64,000 nucleotides of DNA. It comes from Mycobacterium mantenii (GTDB taxonomy: Bacteria; Actinomycetota; Actinomycetes; Mycobacteriales; Mycobacteriaceae). The notes under the pieces were generated by a model. That model was not told where the DNA came from, did no database searches, and worked only from the letters and a program-made list of their open reading frames with translations. Position numbers and translations under genes: made by a program. The stretch covers positions 2,914,001 to 2,978,000 of the forward strand of contig NZ_AP022590.1 of NCBI RefSeq assembly GCF_010731775.1. The letters run 5' to 3'. Position 1 is the first letter of the stretch; each line of letters begins with the position of its first letter. This document shows positions 46,672-55,622 of the stretch, in pieces.

Positions 46672-48003
46672 CTACGGGTTCGTGGTCACACCCACCCGGC
46701 TCAGGTGGTCGAGGAACCAGTCCCGGGCCAGCACCGCCACCTGCTCGAGCGTTCCCGGTTCTTCGAAGAGGTGGGTGGCCCGGGGAACCACCACGATTTC
46801 GCACGTGCCCGGTATCACCGACCTCGCCCGGCGATTCAGGTCGAGGACGACTTCGTCATATCCGCCCACAATCAGCAGCGTGGGCGCGCGCACCTTCGTC
46901 AGCGCCTCGCCCGCCAGATCGGGTCGCCCGCCGCGCGACACGACCGCCGCCACGTTCACCCGGGGATCAGCGGCCGCGACCAGGGCCGCGCCCGCCCCGG
47001 TGCTGGCGCCGAAGAACCCGACCGGCAGCGCCACGGTGTCGGGCTGGCCCGCCAACCAGTGCGTGACCTCAACTAAGCGCCGCGCCAGTAGCTGGATATT
47101 GAAGACGTTGTCGCGGTTCCGTTCCTCGTGAGGAGTAAGCAAGTCGAACAACAAGGTGGCCAGCCCGGCCCGGTTCAAGACCTCAGCCACGTAGCGGTTT
47201 CGGGGGCTGTGGCGGCTGCTGCCGCTGCCATGGGCGAACACGACGATCCCGGTTGGGTGCTCCGGGATCGTAAGGTGCCCGGCGACCGACACCGGGCCGG
47301 CGGTCACGCCGACCTCCTCGTCGCGCAACGGCGGATCCACGGCGCTGACCACAAACTGCCGGTAACCCTTGTAGGCGCGATCCAGCAGCGCGACGACCTC
47401 ATCGTCGGAGGTCTGTGTGAAGTTGCGATATCCCTGCCCTACGGCATAGAAGAACGCCGGCGTTTGCAAACACACGACCTCATCGGCGTAGCCGGCAAAC
47501 CTCTCGACGGTGTCGTCTGCGCCGATCGGCGCCGCCAACACCACCCGGCTCGCGCCGCGGGCGCGGGCGACCTGGCAGGCCACCTTGGCCGTCGCCCCGG
47601 TCGCGACGCCATCGTCGACGATCACAGCGGTGCGTCCCGCCAACGGAAACGGTTCGCGCCCACCGCGGAAGCGTTCCGAGCGGCGTCGCAGCTCAACCTG
47701 CTGCTCAGCTTCGACCCGGGTCACCTCGTCCTCGGACAGGTCCGCCTCACGCACCACCGAGTCGTTGATCACCCGCAGGCCGCCCTCGCCGATGGCGCCG
47801 AAGGCCAGTTCGGGCTGAAACGGCACCCCCAGCTTGCGCACCACAAGAACATCCAGCGGCGCCCGCAGGGCCTTGGCGACCTCGAAGGCCACCGGCACCC
47901 CGCCCCTCGGCAGCCCCAACACCACAATGTCTTGGCCGCGCAAAGATTCCAGCCGCTCGGCCAGCTGGCGCCCGGCATCGACGCGATCGTCGAACGGTCT
48001 CAT
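46672..48003 (-). CDS. phosphoribosyltransferase-dienelactone hydrolase fusion (Rv0571c-like)
   Basis: 443 residues from ATG 48003, matching the Rv0571c length I recall; ATG 48075 would add 24 residues. N-terminal type I PRTase (about 1-210) with LGLPRGGVPVAFEVA and the PRPP loop VIVDDGVATGATAK. C-terminal alpha/beta hydrolase (about 235-440) with VVFAHGSGSSRHSPRN, nucleophile FFGASTGAGAAL, LLIVGGYDEVV and ATHLFEEPGTLEQV. In M. tuberculosis this gene sits beside nrdZ; here it heads the archease-rtcB operon. Reaction unknown. Confidence 0.9.
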   Translation of the reverse strand: MRPFDDRVDAGRQLAERLESLRGQDIVVLGLPRGGVPVAFEVAKALRAPLDVLVVRKLGVPFQPELAFGAIGEGGLRVINDSVVREADLSEDEVTRVEAEQQVELRRRSERFRGGREPFPLAGRTAVIVDDGVATGATAKVACQVARARGASRVVLAAPIGADDTVERFAGYADEVVCLQTPAFFYAVGQGYRNFTQTSDDEVVALLDRAYKGYRQFVVSAVDPPLRDEEVGVTAGPVSVAGHLTIPEHPTGIVVFAHGSGSSRHSPRNRYVAEVLNRAGLATLLFDLLTPHEERNRDNVFNIQLLARRLVEVTHWLAGQPDTVALPVGFFGASTGAGAALVAAADPRVNVAAVVSRGGRPDLAGEALTKVRAPTLLIVGGYDEVVLDLNRRARSVIPGTCEIVVVPRATHLFEEPGTLEQVAVLARDWFLDHLSRVGVTTNP

Positions 48004-48108
48004 AGTGCCGCGCAACGAACCCAGCCATCGGCCTATTGGCTGCCCACGATCACCGCTATCGTCGGATTTTTTCATCCCTCGAGTGTGTTCCGATGTGGCG
48101 GCGCGTCG

Positions 48109-48148
48109 AAGGGCCCTAAGGCCACTCCCGGTGGGGACCAACGCCTCC
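48109..48148. promoter_or_regulatory. two DosR-like boxes in the divergent Rv0571c/Usp promoter
   Basis: AAGGGCCCTAAGGCCACTC (48109-48127) and GGGGACCAACGCCTCC (48133-48148) lie 60-100 bp before the Usp start (48208) and 105-145 bp before the chosen start at 48003. Paired boxes between divergent dormancy genes would control both. Confidence 0.55.
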
Positions 48149-48207
48149 TGACCAGCGATCGCCGACCCTCTAACGTCGGCGACATTCACGCAAGGAAGGC
48201 CGGCGCC

Positions 48208-49086
48208 ATGTCTGGACGCAGCACACATCCGGGTGTCGTGGTCGCCGTCGACGGATCCCCGTCATCGACCATGGCCGTGCGGTGGGCCGCACGCGAGGCA
48301 TCCATGCGCAACATCGGCCTGACCGTCGTGCACGTCTGTGAACCGCCCACCCTCTGGCCGGCCGCACCCATCCCGGCCGTGATCTACCAACGGCACCAAG
48401 AGAGGGCCCGCCGGCTCGTCGCCGATGCGATTAAGATCGCCGAAGACAGTGTGCAGCAGGGCAATCGACCCGAGATCGACAGCGAACTGTTTTGCGCAGC
48501 GCCCACACCGACCTTCATCGACGTGTCCAAAGAGGCGCACATGATCGTGGTCGGCTGTCGCGGGCAAGAGGCGCTGCAGCGGACCCTGCTCGGCTCCGTC
48601 AGCACCGGATTGATCCATCATACCCACTGCCCGGTCGCGGTGATCCACGACGAGGCCCCAATCCTACCGGGACCCTCGCACTTACCGGTGCTGGCGGGCA
48701 TTGACGGTTCGCCGGCCTCGGAACTGGCCACCGCGATCGCCTTCGACGAGGCCTCCTTCCGCGGCGTGGACCTGCTGGCCGTGCACGCCTGGACCGACTT
48801 AGGCACCTCGGGTGAGCTGATCAAGCACTGGTCGGCCCTTCAGTCTCGGGCCGCCGAGATCCTCGCCGAACGCCTGGCCGGCTGGCAGGAACGCTATCCC
48901 GACGTCACCGTTCACCGCCGGCTGGTGTTGGACCGCCCGGCCCGCCATCTGCTCGAGGAGTCCGAGTCCGCCCAACTCGTCGTGGTCGGCAGCCACGGCC
49001 GAGGCGGATTCGCCGGAATGCTGCTCGGATCGGTCAGCAGCGCCGTCGCACACGCCGCCCGCATCCCGGTGATCGTCGCGCGCTAA
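48208..49086 (+). CDS. tandem universal stress protein (Rv2623-like)
   Basis: 292 residues from ATG 48208 (AAGGAAGG upstream; the frame is open far upstream but without homology). Two Usp domains, each with the ATP-binding G2xG9GS/T motif: [19 protein letters not shown] (about 110-130) and [19 protein letters not shown] (about 260-280), and Asp in VAVDGSPSS and AGIDGSPAS. The M. tuberculosis homologue binds ATP, slows growth and is a DosR target. Followed by the site-2 protease gene 43 bp downstream. Confidence 0.94.
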   Translation: MSGRSTHPGVVVAVDGSPSSTMAVRWAAREASMRNIGLTVVHVCEPPTLWPAAPIPAVIYQRHQERARRLVADAIKIAEDSVQQGNRPEIDSELFCAAPTPTFIDVSKEAHMIVVGCRGQEALQRTLLGSVSTGLIHHTHCPVAVIHDEAPILPGPSHLPVLAGIDGSPASELATAIAFDEASFRGVDLLAVHAWTDLGTSGELIKHWSALQSRAAEILAERLAGWQERYPDVTVHRRLVLDRPARHLLEESESAQLVVVGSHGRGGFAGMLLGSVSSAVAHAARIPVIVAR

Positions 49087-49129
49087 CACTAACAACGTTG
49101 TCTACCATCATATTTGGAGGCTATTCGAA

Positions 49130-50275
49130 ATGGGCGGCATCCCGATAGGACGGATCGCCGGATTCCCGGTCAGCGTCAACTGGAGCGTACTGGTCATCCT
49201 CTGGTTGTTCACCTGGAGCCTGGCCTCCACGTTGCCCACCGCCGTGCCCGGCTACTCGAAGGGGGCCTACTGGTTGGCTGGAGCGTGCGGTGCGCTGATC
49301 TTGCTCGGGTCGCTGCTGGCCCACGAACTCACCCACGCGATCCTCGCGCGCCGCGCCGGCGTCACGGTGTACGACGTGACGCTGTGGCTGTTCGGCGGCG
49401 TCACACGCCTCGGCGGTGAAGCGAAGACACCGAAAGAGGCGTTGCGGATCGCGGTGTCGGGCCCGTTGATGAGCCTGGCGCTCGCGGCGGTCTTCGCCGG
49501 CGGGGCTTATGGACTCGCGGTGCTCGGGGTCGCACACATCGTCGTCGGCGTCGCATGGTGGCTTGCGGGCATCAACCTGCTGCTGGGCCTGTTCAACCTT
49601 TTACCCGGCGCCCCACTCGACGGCGGGCGGGTCCTGAAGGCTTACCTGTGGCGCCGCCACGGCGATCCCGTGCGCGCCGGCGTCGGCGCCGCGCGCGCCG
49701 GGCGGATCCTGGGGTTCATTCTGATCGCGCTCGGGCTGCTGGAGTTTTTGGCGAAGGCGTTCGTCGGTGGCGTGTGGTTGGCATTTATCGGATGGTTCAT
49801 CTACGCCGCTTCCCGCGAGGAGGAGGCACAGGTGATCACCCGACAAGCCATCGCCGGTGTGCGCGTCGCCGACGTCATGACCGCCAATCCCCACACCGCT
49901 CCTGCCGACATCACCATTGAGGATTTCATCCAGCGCTACCTGCTGGGTGACCGCCACTCCGCGTATCCAGTCGCCGACCGGGACCAATCGATCATCGGGC
50001 TGATCACCCTGGCGCAACTGCGCGCCATCGCACCCAGCCAGCGGGCTGCCACCTTGGTGCGCGAGGCCGCGATACCCCTACCCCGGGTGCCCACGGCGGC
50101 ACCGCACGAACCGCTCACCGCGCTACTGTCCCGTCTGGGATCAGCCGCCGGCAACCGCGCTCTTGTCACCGACGCGGGCCGTGTGGTCGGCATTGTCACC
50201 ACCAGCGACCTAAGCCGACTGATCGATGTGTACCAGCTCGCATCAGCACCAGTGGGTGCCGCTCACAGGCACTGA
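49130..50275 (+). CDS. site-2 protease with CBS pair (Rv2625c-like)
   Basis: 381 residues from ATG 49130 (TTGGAGG upstream). About six transmembrane helices in the first 235 residues, zinc protease motif AHELTHA (about 64) and third ligand in [12 protein letters not shown] (about 165), so a S2P/rhomboid-like intramembrane metalloprotease of the SpoIVFB type. C-terminal cytosolic CBS pair (about 245-365; [33 protein letters not shown]). Probably co-transcribed with the Usp. Homologue is in the DosR regulon; substrate unknown. Confidence 0.93.
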   Translation: MGGIPIGRIAGFPVSVNWSVLVILWLFTWSLASTLPTAVPGYSKGAYWLAGACGALILLGSLLAHELTHAILARRAGVTVYDVTLWLFGGVTRLGGEAKTPKEALRIAVSGPLMSLALAAVFAGGAYGLAVLGVAHIVVGVAWWLAGINLLLGLFNLLPGAPLDGGRVLKAYLWRRHGDPVRAGVGAARAGRILGFILIALGLLEFLAKAFVGGVWLAFIGWFIYAASREEEAQVITRQAIAGVRVADVMTANPHTAPADITIEDFIQRYLLGDRHSAYPVADRDQSIIGLITLAQLRAIAPSQRAATLVREAAIPLPRVPTAAPHEPLTALLSRLGSAAGNRALVTDAGRVVGIVTTSDLSRLIDVYQLASAPVGAAHRH

Positions 50276-50570
50276 TCGTCTACCTTGCTCGAGTAACCCA
50301 CCGGATGTAGCGGGACAAGGTCTTTCGGGTCACGAGCGCCGCTTAGGCAACTGCACCACCACCCCACTTCGTGGACTGGCATGCATGGGCCGAAGCCTCA
50401 GCGGGCAGTGTCCTTGGGCGCAGCCTCTGAAGACGTTTGGCCCCTCGCACCCGGTTGGCTGGGTGCAATGGCGGCAGTGCCGGGAAGACCGGGGTCCGTC
50501 CTGAAATCCCGTGTCTCATCGACTAAGGCCAAACCGTCTCGATCTAAATTTCCGCGCGCCAAACATGCTC

Positions 50571-51803
50571 TCAGCCCGTCTCGTACACCGCTTGGGCGCC
50601 GTCGGCGGCGCCGCGGCGCAGTATCGGCGCGAACCGGACCCAGATGACCAGGGAGCCAACAGACAATGCGCCGAGCAGCATGAACGCCGCGGGGAATCCG
50701 AACGCTTGGGCAATGACCCCACCCAGCACCGGGCTGAGCGCTCCCCCCAGGCCCTGGGCACTCATGATCAGGCCCTGACCGACGTTGATGTGGCCGGTGC
50801 CGTCAAGTAATCGGGCCACCAGCCCGGGCACCGCAACGGACAGGATGCCTCCCCCGATGCCGTCGAGCACCTCCACCGGGATCACCCCCCAGGTGGTGAT
50901 CACCCCCGCGGCTAGGAATCCCCGGATAGGCAGGGCGATCAATGCGATCAGGATCGCTAGCCAGTAGCCGCGGATTTGGGCGATGCGCGTGGCCACCAGC
51001 GCCGCGGGGATCATCACGGCCTGCGCGATCACCACGGTGGCCGCAACGGTGGTGAACGGGTTTGCATGGGTGGCGACCACGGCCAGCCCGTAGAGCGGCA
51101 GCATGGCCGCGTTGCCCAACCAAAACAGCACCATCGCGGCCGCGACTGCCAGCAGAGGCCGGGACTGCAGCAACACCCGCATCGCCTTGACCGGGGCTTG
51201 ACCCGGGCCGTGGGCGGCCCCGCGCGCGACCTGATGGTCGATGTGGCCAGCGGGGATTGCCACCACGACGACGATGGTGATCACCGCAAACGCCGCGGCC
51301 AGCCAGAACACCGCGGGGTATCCGAACTGCCAGCCCAGCAGGCCAGATAACGCGGCGCCGACCATATTGCCGGCGTGGTTGTAGGCCTGGTTGCGGCCGT
51401 TTTGGCGGGTAAACCCCGCCTGGCCCACCACACCCAGGCTGATGCCGATTACGGCCGGGGCAATCGTTGCCCCCGCAATGCACATGGCCGCCTGTGCGGC
51501 GGCGATGACCCAAAACTGCCGCGACGCCAATATCAGCGCAGAAGCCGCCACGCTGCACAGTCCGACGGCGATCACGCAGGAGCGCTTGCGCGTGGTGGCA
51601 TCGACCACCGCTCCCGCCAGTGGAACCGCGACCATGCCGACGATCGCACCGAGCGTGATGACGGTGCCGATGGCGCCAGTCCTCCAGCCACGACTGGCCA
51701 ACAACACACCCAAAAACGGGCCCATCCCGGCCGACATGTCAGCCATGAAGAAATTCACCGCATACAGCGTCGCCCGATCACGCTGCCGCACAATCGGCCT
51801 CAC
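50571..51803 (-). CDS. MFS transporter
   Basis: 410 residues from GTG 51803 (GGAGG 10 bp upstream; the longer frame to 51989 is not membrane-like). Twelve predicted helices with MFS motifs (DATTRKR loop, GRNQAYNHAGNMVGAALSG). Similar to efflux pumps of the DHA1 type in general form; substrate unknown. Convergent with the site-2 protease gene. Confidence 0.85.
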   Translation of the reverse strand: MRPIVRQRDRATLYAVNFFMADMSAGMGPFLGVLLASRGWRTGAIGTVITLGAIVGMVAVPLAGAVVDATTRKRSCVIAVGLCSVAASALILASRQFWVIAAAQAAMCIAGATIAPAVIGISLGVVGQAGFTRQNGRNQAYNHAGNMVGAALSGLLGWQFGYPAVFWLAAAFAVITIVVVVAIPAGHIDHQVARGAAHGPGQAPVKAMRVLLQSRPLLAVAAAMVLFWLGNAAMLPLYGLAVVATHANPFTTVAATVVIAQAVMIPAALVATRIAQIRGYWLAILIALIALPIRGFLAAGVITTWGVIPVEVLDGIGGGILSVAVPGLVARLLDGTGHINVGQGLIMSAQGLGGALSPVLGGVIAQAFGFPAAFMLLGALSVGSLVIWVRFAPILRRGAADGAQAVYETG

Positions 51804-52193
51804 TGCGCTCTGGCCTCCACCGGCTCGATTCTTCCCCGAACCAGGCGCGGCCTCACCGCGAACCCTCGAAGGTCGGGCGCAACGGCACGCTGGCCGGCTA
51901 CAAAGCGCAGGTTGCGTCCGGCCGGACAAGCAATTCGCGTTGGATACCGACACCGCGGTGCTGCTGACCCAAGCACGGCGCCGCGGCACTCACAGTCATG
52001 ACGCGAACCCATCGAGGCCGTCAGCGCGTAAATCCCGGACCGCCTACCGCCGCTGATTGATTATCCGCCGAATGCCTGGCGGCCAAGCCGTTCGACAACG
52101 CAGCCGGCGTGCGTTGGGCGATTTCCTCGGTCGTCGAGCGACGCCCGTGTTTGATCGGACCGGCGTTGCATCTCGCGGCCACGGTGTGGGCGG
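51804..52193. other. spacer between the MFS and flavin-binding protein genes
   Basis: 390 bp holding the MFS promoter. Long ORFs through it on the plus strand are antisense shadows. No motif or RNA recognised. Confidence 0.35.
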
Positions 52194-52628
52194 TCAGGCG
52201 AAGGTGTCGTCGCGATCGGGTTCGGGGCCGAAACGGAATCGTTGGCCGGTAATGCTTGCGGCGTGTACGCGAACGTAGCGAAGTTTCAGCGTTGCAACCC
52301 AGGGCCGCAGTCCCGCACGATCCGCCTCAGTGATCTCCGCGCTGGTCGACAACACTTCGGCGGTGCCGTGGATAACGACGCTCCAGCCTTCGTCGAGTGA
52401 ATGACTGTCGGCTTCGAACGCCACGTGTTTGTCGATGACCACACTCAACAGCTTGGTGCCTTCGGCGGTCCGAAACAGCACGGTAGGGCGCTCGACGACG
52501 AAGTTGACCGGAAAGATTTCGGGGCGCGAGCCCGCGCATGTCACCAAACGGCCCAGCGCCACGCTGGCCAGCAGTTCCCAGCTCTCATCTTCACCGAGGA
52601 TGGTCACCGGCTCCTCGCGGGCAGTCAT
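52194..52628 (-). CDS. pyridoxamine 5'-phosphate oxidase-like flavin/F420-binding protein
   Basis: 144 residues from ATG 52628. Split-barrel: WELLASVALGRLVTCAG, PEIFPVNFVVERPTVLFRTA, FEADSHSLDEGWSVVIHGTA, and RYVRVHAASITGQRFRF. Similar to M. tuberculosis Rv3129, a DosR-regulon protein. Binds a flavin or F420 cofactor; activity unknown. Weak DosR-like box 80-97 bp upstream. Confidence 0.85.
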   Translation of the reverse strand: MTAREEPVTILGEDESWELLASVALGRLVTCAGSRPEIFPVNFVVERPTVLFRTAEGTKLLSVVIDKHVAFEADSHSLDEGWSVVIHGTAEVLSTSAEITEADRAGLRPWVATLKLRYVRVHAASITGQRFRFGPEPDRDDTFA

Positions 52629-52708
52629 GGCCAACCCTAACCCGGCACGCGCCCGCATCGGCAGCGCTGGCGTGACGGTCCTCGCGCACATCTAAAGAGG
52701 CCCGATTC

Positions 52709-52725
52709 GAGGTCCTCTGGCCTGG
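52709..52725 (-). promoter_or_regulatory. weak DosR-like box upstream of the PPOX-like gene
   Basis: Plus strand GAGGTCCTCTGGCCTGG, about 9-10 of 15 matches, 80-97 bp upstream of 52628. Confidence 0.35.
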
Positions 52726-52739
52726 GTTGGCCGCAACCG

Positions 52740-52919
52740 GTGCTGTTGGCCACTGAGATCGTCGAACGTGATAGTGAAACCATGGCCAGCACACTGGGCG
52801 GTAATTTCGATCGCGAATACCTCCGGGCGTGCATCGATTTAGGCCAGCAAGACGCCAACGCAGTGCTCACCGGGCTCCCCGCCCACGAAGTCCCCTGGCG
52901 CGCCGATGGACCATGTAAG
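52740..52919 (+). pseudogene. possible small-protein relic fused to the Rv1733c tail region
   Basis: The plus frame reads ATEIVERDSETMASTLGGN, DREYLRACIDLGQQDANA and TGLPAHEVPWRADGP and looks protein-coding, with no start or ribosome site. Beyond about 52950 it becomes antisense to the Rv1733c-like gene. Family not recognised. Confidence 0.3.
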
Positions 52920-53535
52920 CGACCCTTGGTCGCCAAGGTTGGATGTTCGTCTGACCGCCACGGCAGAGCAGGTTGTCGATGTCATGCTGCCATCCGGTGT
53001 TACGGACACAGTTCAGTATCACCCGACCGCTGGCCAATAGCCCGGCTGCCGCAACGACGACGATCACCCACGTCACAAGTGCGGCCGCGACGGCCTCATT
53101 CGCGGCACGCGAGAGCGCCGCGGGCTCATCGACCTGCTGAACATCGTCATCGACCCAGATGCCGACGCGGTCGCCAATTTGAACCGTCGGCGCGGTGTCG
53201 ACCGCGCCCCCATGTGCGGTTCTGCCGAGCACCGGCCGGGCAGGCGTGTTGATCACTCCATGTGGCGGCGCTGATTCCGCGCCGGCGGCGTGCAGGTCGG
53301 TCAGCGTCGCGAGGACAGCGTGACGAGTCTGCGCCTGTTCAGCGTAGAGGTGGCCGCGGACATCGTGCACTGCGGTACCAACAGCAGCGGCGCCGAAGGG
53401 TGCGGCCAGAAGCGCCACCACGACAGCTCCCAGCATAAGCACCGCCTCGACCCGATCGACCTTGCGCACCAGTGGATTACGGCTAAACAACCGCAACATC
53501 GGCCCCCACGGCAGGCGCAGCGTAAACGGTTCCAT
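52867..53535 (-). CDS. two-helix membrane protein (Rv1733c-like)
   Basis: 222 residues. N-terminal LRLPWGPMLRLFSRNPLVRK, membrane helix about 32-55, external loop (about 56-140) with QAQTRHAVLATLTD, GDRVGIWVDDDVQQVDEPA, second helix about 148-172 and VRNTGWQHDIDNLLC. Matches Rv1733c, a DosR-regulon T-cell antigen, throughout. M. tuberculosis Rv1733c ends soon after WQHDIDSLFC; here 30 unrelated residues follow (RGGQTNIQPW...), a sign of a 3' junction. DosR box 66-80 bp upstream. Confidence 0.9.
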   Translation of the reverse strand: MEPFTLRLPWGPMLRLFSRNPLVRKVDRVEAVLMLGAVVVALLAAPFGAAAVGTAVHDVRGHLYAEQAQTRHAVLATLTDLHAAGAESAPPHGVINTPARPVLGRTAHGGAVDTAPTVQIGDRVGIWVDDDVQQVDEPAALSRAANEAVAAALVTWVIVVVAAAGLLASGRVILNCVRNTGWQHDIDNLLCRGGQTNIQPWRPRVAYMVHRRARGLRGRGAR

Positions 53536-53600
53536 TGCAGCTCCTTGACCAACGTTGAGTCGATTCGATGATCATCGCCGTGCTGGGCGCGCGGCTCCTA

Positions 53601-53615
53601 GGGCCCTTCGGCCTT
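53601..53615 (-). promoter_or_regulatory. DosR box of the Rv1733c-like gene
   Basis: GGGCCCTTCGGCCTT, 66-80 bp before the start at 53535; good GGGxC...GGCC symmetry. Confidence 0.65.
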
Positions 53616-53616
53616 G

Positions 53617-53958
53617 ACGCACAGAGGCGACGGTCACCAAAGTGGTTGGGCGAGGACGGGTTCGGGACCTATGGCCCGCACCCGGTGGCTAACGATCCTG
53701 TGAGCAGCGTGACACCGCTGCATACCCTCGGCCTCATCGCTGCCGGGTCGCGTCCACCCCGACCACGTCTCAACTCGCAGGTCAGATCAGTTGGCGCGCT
53801 CGATCCGCAGGGGCGGTGGGCATCGGCGTCGGCGAGCAGCTGCCAGATTCCGCGAAACGCGCGGCTAGGTCCTTTTAGCTTGCAGGACAATCACATCGAC
53901 AACTTCGCGAAGGTCGTCGCGAAGCTGCGGTGGTCGGAGTCCCTGCCGGTGGTCTGCG
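53617..53958. other. degenerate region left of the hydrolase relic
   Basis: No intact gene; ORFs lack starts and domains. Probably remains of the 5' part of the same hydrolase gene and flanking sequence. Confidence 0.35.
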
Positions 53959-54207
53959 GTGGTCGCGGCCGCCGATCCCCGCGTGCGGGTGGCAGCGGTA
54001 GTCTCCCGCGGCGGACGGCCAGATCTGGCAGGCCTGGCCCTGACCAAAGTCGTAGCACCGACATTGCTGATCGTGGGTGGGCGCGATCACATGGTGCTGG
54101 AACTGAATCGGCAGGCCCAGGCCATGATGCACGGTCTCTGCGAGCTCACCGTTGTTCCCGACGCTACCCATCTCTTCGAGCAGCCGGGAACACTCGAGCA
54201 GGTTTGA
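53959..54207 (+). pseudogene. C-terminal relic of a second Rv0571c-type dienelactone hydrolase
   Basis: Reads VAAADPRVRVAAVVSRGG, DLAGLALTKVVAPTLLIVGG and DATHLFEQPGTLEQV then stop. Nearly the same as residues about 350-430 of the intact fusion at 46672-48003. The PRTase domain and catalytic Ser segment are missing, and the end lacks the last helix. A decayed paralogue in opposite orientation. Confidence 0.8.
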
Positions 54208-54306
54208 GCAGCAACGTAACTTGAGCACACCCGCCGCCGACGCGGCTGACGAGATGGAGCAGCTCGGCTGAGCCCCCTCAGGCCCACCGCACCCTTGGCG
54301 GTCCGC

Positions 54307-55245
54307 TCATCGCGCGCGGACGGCAGGTTCCTTCAGTGGCTTGTCGGCGTGCAGGCAGGCGATCGCCTCGGTTACCATCGGCGCAATCGAGCACACCCGG
54401 ACCAAGGTGCCTGCGGTCTTGACCGCGACGCTGTCGGTGACGAGCACACGGCGCAACTCAAGCTCGTGCAGGCGGCGGACCGCAGCGTGGACCAAAAGCC
54501 CATGCGTCGCGGCCACGACAATGTCCTGTGCGGCGCCGCGCATACGTAGCAGTCCAACCGCGGCTTCAATGGTGGCTGCGGTGGTGATCATGTCATCGAT
54601 GATCGCGATCGGGCGGCCGCGGACCTCGCCAGCGATGTCCAATGCTGCGACGGCTGAGCCGCTTTCGCGTTGTTTGCGAACCACCGCCACCGGGCCGTGC
54701 AGCACCGCCGCATACCGTTCGGCCAACTTGACCGCACCGAGGTCGGGGGCGACGATTATCGCTCCCTCCGGCAGCTCGGTGGCGAGCTCACCGGACATTG
54801 CGGGGACGGCGGACAGCGTTTCCACCGGGATGCGGCACACGGCTTCCAGAGCGGGCGTGTGCGGGTCTACAACGACGAGCCGGTCGGCGCCCGCGGCGGC
54901 GATCGCATCCGCGACAACTGCCGATCCGAGGGCCTGACCTGCTGTGGTACGTCGATCCTGGCGGGCGTAGCCGAAGTACGGCACCACCGCGGTCACGCGG
55001 GCTGCGCGGGCCCGGCGGCACGCGTCGAGCAGCAGGAGTAGTTCGACGAGGTGGTCGTTGACCGGTGGTGATGTCGGTTGGATGACGTAAACATCGGAAC
55101 CACAGATGTTTTCGACAACGGGACGAAGCTCCCCGTCCGGGAATCGCTGCAGGGGGCAGCCTTCGGACTCGACCCCTAAATAGTTGGCGACGGCACTGGC
55201 CAAATTCGGGTTGGCGCTGCCGGAGACGATTCGCAGAACGGTCAT
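54307..55245 (-). CDS. ribose-phosphate pyrophosphokinase-like protein (stress paralogue)
   Basis: 312 residues from ATG 55245 (GGAAAGG upstream). Prs fold: VSGSANPNLASAVANYLG, QRFPDGELRPVVENICG, VIQPTSPPVNDHLVELL, VVPYFGYARQDRRTTAG, VVVDPHTPALEAV, and PRPP loop IAIIDDMITTAATIEAAV. The flexible catalytic region near VVRKQRESG is present. Makes PRPP from ribose 5-phosphate and ATP. The housekeeping prsA is expected elsewhere, so this is an extra copy; its DosR box suggests use in dormancy. Confidence 0.88.
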   Translation of the reverse strand: MTVLRIVSGSANPNLASAVANYLGVESEGCPLQRFPDGELRPVVENICGSDVYVIQPTSPPVNDHLVELLLLLDACRRARAARVTAVVPYFGYARQDRRTTAGQALGSAVVADAIAAAGADRLVVVDPHTPALEAVCRIPVETLSAVPAMSGELATELPEGAIIVAPDLGAVKLAERYAAVLHGPVAVVRKQRESGSAVAALDIAGEVRGRPIAIIDDMITTAATIEAAVGLLRMRGAAQDIVVAATHGLLVHAAVRRLHELELRRVLVTDSVAVKTAGTLVRVCSIAPMVTEAIACLHADKPLKEPAVRAR

Positions 55246-55344
55246 CGGGCATCCTTTCCGTCGCCGCACAGAGTCCATGCTGGTGCCGCGACACCGATTC
55301 GGGTCATCACCCTCGACCCTCGCACCGACTCGACGTCGGGCCGA

Positions 55345-55360
55345 GGGGCCGAAAGTCCTC
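55345..55360 (-). promoter_or_regulatory. DosR box of the prs paralogue
   Basis: Minus strand GAGGACTTTCGGCCCC, a strong match, 100-115 bp before the start at 55245. Confidence 0.7.
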
Positions 55361-55503
55361 TGTCGGCCGCGGGAGGTCGTTCCGAGGCGAAGCCGAATGT
55401 TTCCAGCCTTGCTTGGCCAATTCAGTTCAGGGCGGAAGTGAGGATCGCAGAACGGATTGAGTAGGACGGGGCTGAGGTCGCCGGTCCACCGTCGTCGGCG
55501 CGA

Positions 55504-55519
55504 AGGGACAAATGGCACT
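55504..55519 (+). promoter_or_regulatory. DosR-like box upstream of the DUF5709 gene
   Basis: AGGGACAAATGGCACT, 104-119 bp before ATG 55623. It keeps both GGGAC and GGC-CT halves. Confidence 0.5.
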
Positions 55520-55542
55520 AGGCGAAGAACATCGCCTTCTTT

Positions 55543-55582
55543 ATGGTTGGACTACCCACGCGATGGTTGGACTACCCACGCG
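55543..55582 (+). repeat. 20-bp tandem duplication in the DUF5709 promoter
   Basis: ATGGTTGGACTACCCACGCG occurs twice head to tail. It moves the upstream box 20 bp further from the gene and could duplicate a promoter element or binding site. Confidence 0.95.
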
Positions 55583-55622
55583 GCAAATACGGGTACCGTC
55601 ACGATTCAGGAGTTACACAATC

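Noticed and set aside
47128..48207. 360-codon N-terminal extension of the Usp gene
   Set aside because: Antisense to the PRTase-hydrolase gene; Usp homology and the ribosome site begin at 48208.
50387..50399. DosR-like GGGCCGAAGCCTC between the site-2 protease and MFS genes
   Set aside because: It lies between convergent gene ends with no downstream start in range; probably chance.
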